Source of the DNA: Coniferiporia sulphurascens
Taxonomy: Eukaryota; Basidiomycota; Agaricomycetes; Hymenochaetales; Hymenochaetaceae
Length of the DNA stretch: 64,000 nucleotides
Direction: 5' to 3'
NCBI GenBank assembly: GCA_002794785.1
Contig: NBBA01000001.1
Location: 2,914,001-2,978,000, forward strand
Positions 58,155-64,000 of this stretch are shown one piece after another. The translations under genes and the position numbers were made by a program. Every line of letters begins with the position of its first letter. Position 1 is the first letter of the stretch. The notes beneath the pieces were generated by a model, which worked only from the letters and a program-made list of their open reading frames with translations, searched no databases and was not told the origin of the DNA.

Positions 58155-59519
58155 CTACTCGACCTTCCATTCTTTTCCTATAGGGTCTCCATCGTCATCG
58201 CTGCTAACGACAAGCTCGACAGACCAGATCACTAAGGTTAAGAAAATCGACATCCATCGCCACCAAACTTCGAGCTGTGATGACTGATACAAGACTATAG
58301 CGAAAAGGTAAGACATGATGACATGTCCGGACTGAGAAACACAGGAAATCTTACGAAGAAGATGAGAGTACACCGTCACGAGTATTGCTTGTCTATAGGT
58401 AAGTAGAAAGTATGTGAGTCTGGTCGTCTGTTACGGTATTTAGTATTTCAATTCCAGCAAATGAGTCGAAATCGTACAGGGCGTTCATTCCAGCCATCGT
58501 CCACGCCGTATTCTTTCTCCCAGCTATCGGCTCCAATCGTCGGAAGGATGTATGACGCGAGATGTAGGACGGTGAGGCGATAAGCGAGGGCGAATAGGAC
58601 GGGCTTTGGAAGGGTGTTCGTGACGAAGTTTATCAACGTCTGTATGTGAGGAAGGATATTTGATAACAGTGGAGCGCTGCACGGGAAGCGGACCATTAGC
58701 GTTAAACCATCATCGTCGCCTTTGTGATGGACGTACTATGAAGAGGTATGACCAGAGACGGAGGAGCCGTCAAACCCACAAAGCCAAATGTTGTATGCAA
58801 GAAAGAGAGCCAATGCAGATGATTCAATGACGTTCGTGCGTCGCAAGCTAAATCCAATGAGTGTCAGAAAAACAAAGGAAGTCAACGCTGCTCCTAATAA
58901 CGTCGACGAAAGTGGGGACGTGGCCACAGACGGGTACGACTTGAAAAAGAAGTGGGTTAACAAATCTCATCATCGAAATCTCATCACTTACCGCGCCTAT
59001 GCGCCATGCTGACCCGACGTAAGCCGCTGCGGAAGCCACCAAAAGCCCAAACTGATACCCTTCACCCTCACCCGCGAGCTCTCTTCCTATGCGCCCTAAC
59101 TTCTGCGCGACGAGTAGGCTGCTTAACCCCTCCATGACAACAAACCAAGGGCTGCTCCAAGCAAGGAACTTCCCCCACCACGTTGCAGCGGTAAGAAGGG
59201 TCAGGGGGACACTTTGTGAGAATATGTTGAAACACAAGAGTAGAAGGAACGGGTGCATCGGCACTTGCAGAAACGAAAGCGAGGGAGAACCCCAGAATAG
59301 GAGCATGGTGCCATGGATCACGGAGTGAGCGAACAGGAGCAGAGACAGTAGCAGGAACGCCTCGGTGGACAAGGTCGCTAAAGTCAAGGGTAAGAAGAGC
59401 AGGATTTGCAAGACAGTGGACAGTCTGAAATATGAATGCCATCGACCGTTCAGATAAAATAAATAATGAGTGGTAGAGGAGAGGAAACCGACTTTGCCGC
59501 GCTCGATACTGTTCGCCAT
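58155..59519 (-). CDS. ICE2: ICE2 family ER membrane protein
   Basis: Five exons 59519-58992, 58939-58737, 58676-58478, 58427-58355 and 58294-58155 give 380 aa. ICE2 is a multispanning ER protein that shapes cortical ER and affects lipid synthesis. Family marks: LQILLFLPLTL, EGLSSLLVAQKLGRIG, GEGEGYQFGLLVA, SPLSSTLLGAALTSFVFLT, LRRTNVIESSALALFLAYN, YAPLLSNILPHIQTLINFVT and the C-terminal SQLEVWWRW. At least seven hydrophobic segments are visible. The exon 4/5 junction was fixed by the conserved VTVYSHLLLLYQSSQ. The first 35 residues are less conserved. Confidence 0.82.
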
Positions 59520-59884
59520 ATAAACGGCGCCATGGCTTGAGGAGAGACGTCGTCACAAGTAGAAGGGTAAAACGACAGAGCTCTCCGACGTGGGTGTCAG
59601 TCTCGTATGCTCGAGCCGCAGGACGCACAGGCCGCGGTCATGTAGTAGATAGTCGTAGAGCACTCAGTGCCAGTGACTCAAAGGGGCAGCGCGTTCATCA
59701 CGTAAGACAACGGCACAAAATGTTCATAATACTCCCTACTGTACACAAGAAAGATATCGAGGCAAAAGGGTAAGAAAGGTAGCTATTGCGCTCCCGAGGA
59801 AGTGCTCATATCTCAACAACATTACTCCCCGCGACAAAACAGAAAAAATTCGCTTGATAAATTATTAGCATAACGAGGACGAGG
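59520..59884. other. Intergenic region, no gene seen
   Basis: 365 bp between ICE2 and PEX16, both on the minus strand; it should hold the ICE2 promoter and the PEX16 3' end. No supported frame. Confidence 0.45.
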
Positions 59885-61246
59885 TCATGTCGCGGTATCT
59901 GTTCGAAAATTAGCCAAGACCACCTTAGATAAATAGCAGTAAACCTACAATAATAGTAATCTTCAATTAACGGTATCCAGTCTTTGACAAAGGCACTCAT
60001 CAAGCCCAAGACGGGGGTATGCGCCGTCTTATTGGCCAACGATTCCAGCTTCGGCCTGGTGACAAGAGAAACTCGTTAGCAGTTCAGGTGTTGAGTATGA
60101 ATCCCTCCCGCACCTTGTGTACGACTGCCATATGGAACCGCGTAACAAATACCACAAGAAGTCGCGGTCTCTCCGGGCGTATTCACTACGCTCAAGGGCC
60201 GCAGAAGGCGGTGGGGCACGCCTCACATAACGGGAGAACAGTTCGAGGGATAAAGATACGATCAAAGGATTCGTCGACTTTGGACCCCTGCTGATGATCC
60301 CGACTATGCATGACGTCAGTATAAGTAGACTGGAACATCGTACGAGTAAGCTCGCACCGTAAATCAAAGGTCTCAGAATGTATATGACCTCTGATATCCA
60401 GTCCGTTGGGGAACCGAGCTCGCGCAATAACACCGTCGGGCTCTTGACAGACGTTGTGGAAAGTGCCTTTGGCAGAAGGTAGTCTTCCACAGGAGTTTCA
60501 GAAGTCAGCGACGCGGGCGTGTTAAGAAGCGAGTTGCCGAATTCCAAAGACAAATGGTTGTTTTTCAAGTGTTCTGGGGTCATCAAAGGTGAACTACTCT
60601 GAGAAGATGGAGCAAGAGTAGGCGACGACGCGACAGACTGCGGCGGGGCAGTTGATGGGTCAAAATCGCGCTCTGGGAGGGGAGGAGAGAGCAGTGGCCG
60701 ACGTGTGATCTTCAATAACACGAGGCGGAGAATCGCTCTGCGGAGATAATGTTTGAATAGTTTCTACACGTCGGTGAGAACATAACTCACTTGATCAACT
60801 CGAGCAGGACGATTCCTCTCCACTTGGATTTGTTCGAGACTTTTCTCCGAAGGCTCATTTCAATGACAAGTTCCACGAAGCGAATTGTCTCCAGAGCCCG
60901 TGCAATCCACTTGTATCGGACATTCTTCTCTGACCAGGACCGCGTGTAGCGGGAGTGGGGGGATGGGGGGAGTAGAGGCTTGAACTTTGGATCCGCACGC
61001 GCGATGCGGGAAAGGAGCGTGTCGTGGTAGAGACTGGTGAGGTTGAGGACGGCGGACACTGGAAAGAACATAAGCGCGCAAAGAGGGGAGACTGTTGAAG
61101 GACGGACAAGCCTCTGATGCTAACTCCGCATCTCTAAAGCGGCCGGGGAGAAACCAAGTGAGGGATCTGAGGGAGGACTCTACTGTGGATATTGTGCTCG
61201 CGTTGTTGAGCAAAAAGTTTTCGTAGTGAAGCAGAGGGGAGGACAT
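59885..61246 (-). CDS. PEX16: Peroxisomal membrane protein PEX16
   Basis: Exons 61246-61108, 61058-60791, 60737-60114, 60055-59949 and 59898-59885 give 383 aa. PEX16 is needed to place membrane proteins in peroxisomes. Marks: the start YENFLLNNASTISTVESSLR, LTWFLPGRF, LNLTSLYHDTLL, WIARALETIRFVELVIEM, LLELIKAILRLVLLKITRRP, the RPLIY region, LFSRYVRRA, RRDRDFLWYLLRGSIW and the C-terminal LGLMSAFVKDWIPLIEDYYY. The last exon has only 14 coding bases and restores the usual YYYYT end. A Ser/Pro-rich insertion splits the middle. Confidence 0.9.
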
Positions 61247-61973
61247 TGTGGGCGGGAGCGGAAGAGTAGTAGTAGCTTCAATCCAATTCAGGGCGTTAAC
61301 CGGTGGGCAATCACGTGCCTGCAGATGGGAACTGCCACCGCCGAGTCCAAGTTCAAGTCGCTCACTGGGTTGCAGGTCGTCGCGCCCAATCTCCCAACAT
61401 TAATCTTCACGGGAGACGCTCGTCTGACGACAGAGTCCGCACGTCCCGGAGAAACAGCGCGATCCTTGGTGGGGTCGTCTCTGGGTTCAGTTCGTGCTTG
61501 GATGGATGCATGACCTTGGTGGGCCTGTGGGCCGTGCCTGGGAATGGAGACGGGCACGGACAAGGCGGCGGCGGCGACAGACGGCTGTGAGGGAGACGCG
61601 GGTGCGGTCGAGTGTGCGCCGGGCTCTGTGTGTGGGTTGTCGCTGGCTGCCTCGAGGCGGACAACACGTGTATTGCCTGATAGGGCGTCTACACGATGAT
61701 GGATGGCCTGTTCTCCCGCTCAACACAGCGTGCACAACGCGTCAAACAACACGAGTACATGGCCTGTATCACTATTTAGCCACCCTCTACTTGTATCTTG
61801 TCCACTCCCATGATCATGCCAGATGTACAAACACGATCCGGCCACCGTTCCTGCTAGTAACCTTAAGCCTCTCGTCGCCGTGCCCATCGCTAGCGTCCGT
61901 GGCCAGCTCGATTCGCCTAGCCAAGCAAAGGCAACAAAAGGTTGGCGCCATATACAGTGTGCAGACTCTCCGA
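61247..61973. other. Intergenic region, no gene seen
   Basis: 727 bp between divergent PEX16 and the partial gene at the right edge. Overlapping GC-rich frames on both strands have no family likeness. A possible alternative upstream exon of the right-hand gene starts at 61823 but is not needed. Confidence 0.45.
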
Positions 61974-64000
61974 ATGAACTCCGCGTTTGTATCCGAACCC
62001 CGCATCCGCCACCCGTCTCTGACCCTCCCGTGCCCTCTCTAGGTCCTCATTCCCCCCCGTCCGGCAGCTATCTACGCCAATCTGCTCAAGGTCGAAGCGT
62101 ATGCGCTGAGAAAAAACGATGCAGAGTATCTGCGTTATATACGCCATCTCAAAGAGGCCATGGTCAAGAAATGCCAGAAGCTCGTGCAGCAAACTATCAT
62201 GGCCAACCCCGATTCCCAGCCCATCCGGAATGCGCCCGTAGTCGAAGCTCCTTTGGACTTCAGGCTCAAAAGGCTCGAGCAATGGTGGGAGGAGATGGAG
62301 TCTCGTGGAAGATCCAAATCCAAGCCAGACCCATCAAAGAGACAGCGCGGTGAGTTGTATGCTTTCTTGACCTCTTTCCGTCGTCATTAAGGTGTGCTAT
62401 GTAGGCCAAAGCACAAAGCATGCCAGCTCATCCAAAGCTGGAGACTCCTCTGGTAGAGGTCACAAACCATCTTCGAGCATTCACATCATGCCCAGTGCCC
62501 CGTTGGGACAGACGTCACTCGTCAGGAAGCAGAGCACCGGTCGATTAACTGAGAGTCCAAACCAGTATGCTGTAACGTCTGTTGTGGTCTCGCCCACTCG
62601 AGTGGAAAACATTTCGCCCAGCAAGAGAAAGAAGCCTCCGCACTTGACAATGTCCACGACGGGTCATCCGGGTCATCCACACCCTTCGCCTTCCATGCCT
62701 CGTGCGCCACAAACCCCCGTCCGTCCAAACCAAAGCATACCAAAGCAAATAGCACACTCTCAATCTTCGCACACTCAGTCTCCGCGTAACCCTCCAACAT
62801 GGCCTCTGACACCTCACTCGCCTGCATATGCCCCACTTTATGCAAATAGTCAATCTGCATCCCCATTGGAAACACTTCATAATCCTTACTTCGATCCGAA
62901 CCAATCCCTTGCGACCCATCCTGTAGGAGTTTACTCAAGCCCAAATGCCCACGTGAAAAGTACGCCTGGACGGCACAACATCTCACTAGCTTCATATTCA
63001 CCTCCGCATCCTCGAGACGCCGTACAGGCGGATCCTTCGCTTCTCAAAAGCCAATTTCGTGCGACTTATATGATATCACCCTCTAATTCAAACTACTCTC
63101 CCCCTTCTAACGCCAGCAGGCCCTCCTCGTCGCCACAATATCCCGCTCTCGATCACGACGATGTTGGCGCATATATCAAGGCGGGTTCAGGGCAGGCAAT
63201 GCCCACACGGTCTCGGCCGCATAAATCATATACTGCCCCGCACTCGGCAGTCGTACCTTCGCACAGCACAACGTACTCGCCGCCTACCGCCGACAGCGGA
63301 CACAACAGACGTGCTACCGTCGGCGGAGACGATACAGACAGGAGCGTTCGTCGGCCAAAAGGCTACATGTATAGCTCGCCCGCAGCTTACTCCATGCAGC
63401 GCAATGATACGCGTATCGATCCGTATCCTCACGATAATACACACGATAACCAAAGAGCACATCAACCTGGTAGCGACCACAGTCCTTCCAGTTTGCGTCG
63501 TATGACACGCTTCCTAAACCAGCGCCTCACAGTCACCGGCTCGCCCTTGAGCTCAGGCTCACCTTCCGGCTCTCCCCGTTCCCAGGGCTCCGTTGGTGTC
63601 CATAGTGTGGTTGGCTCTCAACACCTTCACGATAGCGCCGGCGGAAGCCCGTATGAACAGACAACATCACCTGTATGTCCGGCTGTAGTCCCTAGGCAGT
63701 ATAACGGCGTGGCGGGCTCTGGATCTCCGAACTTACTACCCCCAGCTCCAGGGCTGCACTCTCGCTCACCAAGAGGCTCGAATGATGGCAGTAATGACGC
63801 GAATGGGATTGATTCCTCTTTAGTAGGCAAAGTTAGGAGGAAATTATCAAAGCGTCGTCCTTCTCAGCATAATTTGCGTGGTCACAACTCAGGCGACGCC
63901 CAGCTTGTGGATGCGAAACATGCTCCACAATACAATGTGCAGGAGCAGAACTTTTACGCCTCAGGTGGCAAATCTCCCAGGAGGGGCTATTCCATGCCTC
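61974..64000 (+). CDS. Ser/Pro-rich hypothetical protein, cut by the window end
   Basis: Exons 61974-61988 (15 nt), 62043-62349 and 62405 onward; the frame is open to the last base, so at least 639 aa with the C-terminus missing. The start was chosen because MNSAF plus a 55-nt intron joins in phase to a conserved-looking helical domain (about 6-107: IPPRPAAIYANLLKVEAYAL, EYLRYIRHLKEAMVKKCQKL, FRLKRLEQWWEEME). The rest is low complexity, rich in Ser, Pro, His and Asn, with a basic KVRRKLSKRRPSQ patch. I do not recognise the family. Confidence 0.6.

Noticed and set aside
61303..61900. GC-rich frames on both strands in the gap before the last gene
   Set aside because: They overlap one another on both strands, are Arg/Pro-rich as expected from GC-rich noncoding DNA, and match nothing known.

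Overview
The window looks like nuclear DNA of a basidiomycete fungus, most likely an Agaricomycete. The genes are dense, lie on both strands, and are broken by many introns of about 50-60 nt with GT-AG (sometimes GC-AG) ends and short branch-point motifs. The proteins are fungal: a TRS85-type TRAPP subunit, Pal1, ICE2, a HIS7 fusion and a cytochrome-b5 fusion desaturase. I rebuilt 33 protein genes by joining exons on splice sites, codon phase and family conservation. 32 are complete or nearly so; the last runs off the right edge. No rRNA, tRNA or CRISPR was recognised.

Layout. 1-9.4 kb: a small unknown protein, a WW protein, a 17-exon TRS85 gene and a Myb-like protein. 9.7-15.6 kb: methylmalonate-semialdehyde dehydrogenase, the complex I subunit NDUFA11 and the ribosome-assembly factor ESF1. 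15.9-16.9 kb: a secreted precursor with ten Lys-Arg-separated copies of one peptide, the most unusual gene here. 17.2-25.2 kb: MoaE-type molybdopterin synthase, a fused pseudouridine glycosidase-kinase, an IRC3-like mitochondrial helicase and NudC. 25.4-36.9 kb: a SIZ/PIAS SUMO ligase, ADP/ATP carrier, a BRCT-BRCT-Myb protein, an unknown protein, ribosomal protein uS9 and mitochondrial uL4m. 36.9-39.1 kb: a 2.1-kb gene-free insertion with two ~560-bp inverted arms, flanked by a perfect 14-bp direct repeat. 39.3-46 kb: RAD51, an unknown coiled-coil protein, a single-domain MetE-like protein and eL13. 46-55.6 kb: cytochrome-b5 desaturase, Pal1, HIS7, 3-phosphoglycerate dehydrogenase and a short-chain dehydrogenase. 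55.7-64 kb: a glutaredoxin-fold (SH3BGR-like) protein, low-molecular-weight tyrosine phosphatase, ICE2, PEX16 and a Ser/Pro-rich protein cut by the window end.

Most genes are housekeeping and their neighbours do not form a pathway. HIS7 and the serine-pathway dehydrogenase share a 214-bp divergent promoter; uS9 and uL4m share a 363-bp one. The hunt points to four things: the Kex2-type repeat precursor, the foldback insertion just upstream of RAD51, a striking set of micro-exons (7, 9, 14, 16, 18 and 19 nt) that carry conserved protein motifs, and five predicted GC-AG introns. Exon boundaries are predictions from sequence only.
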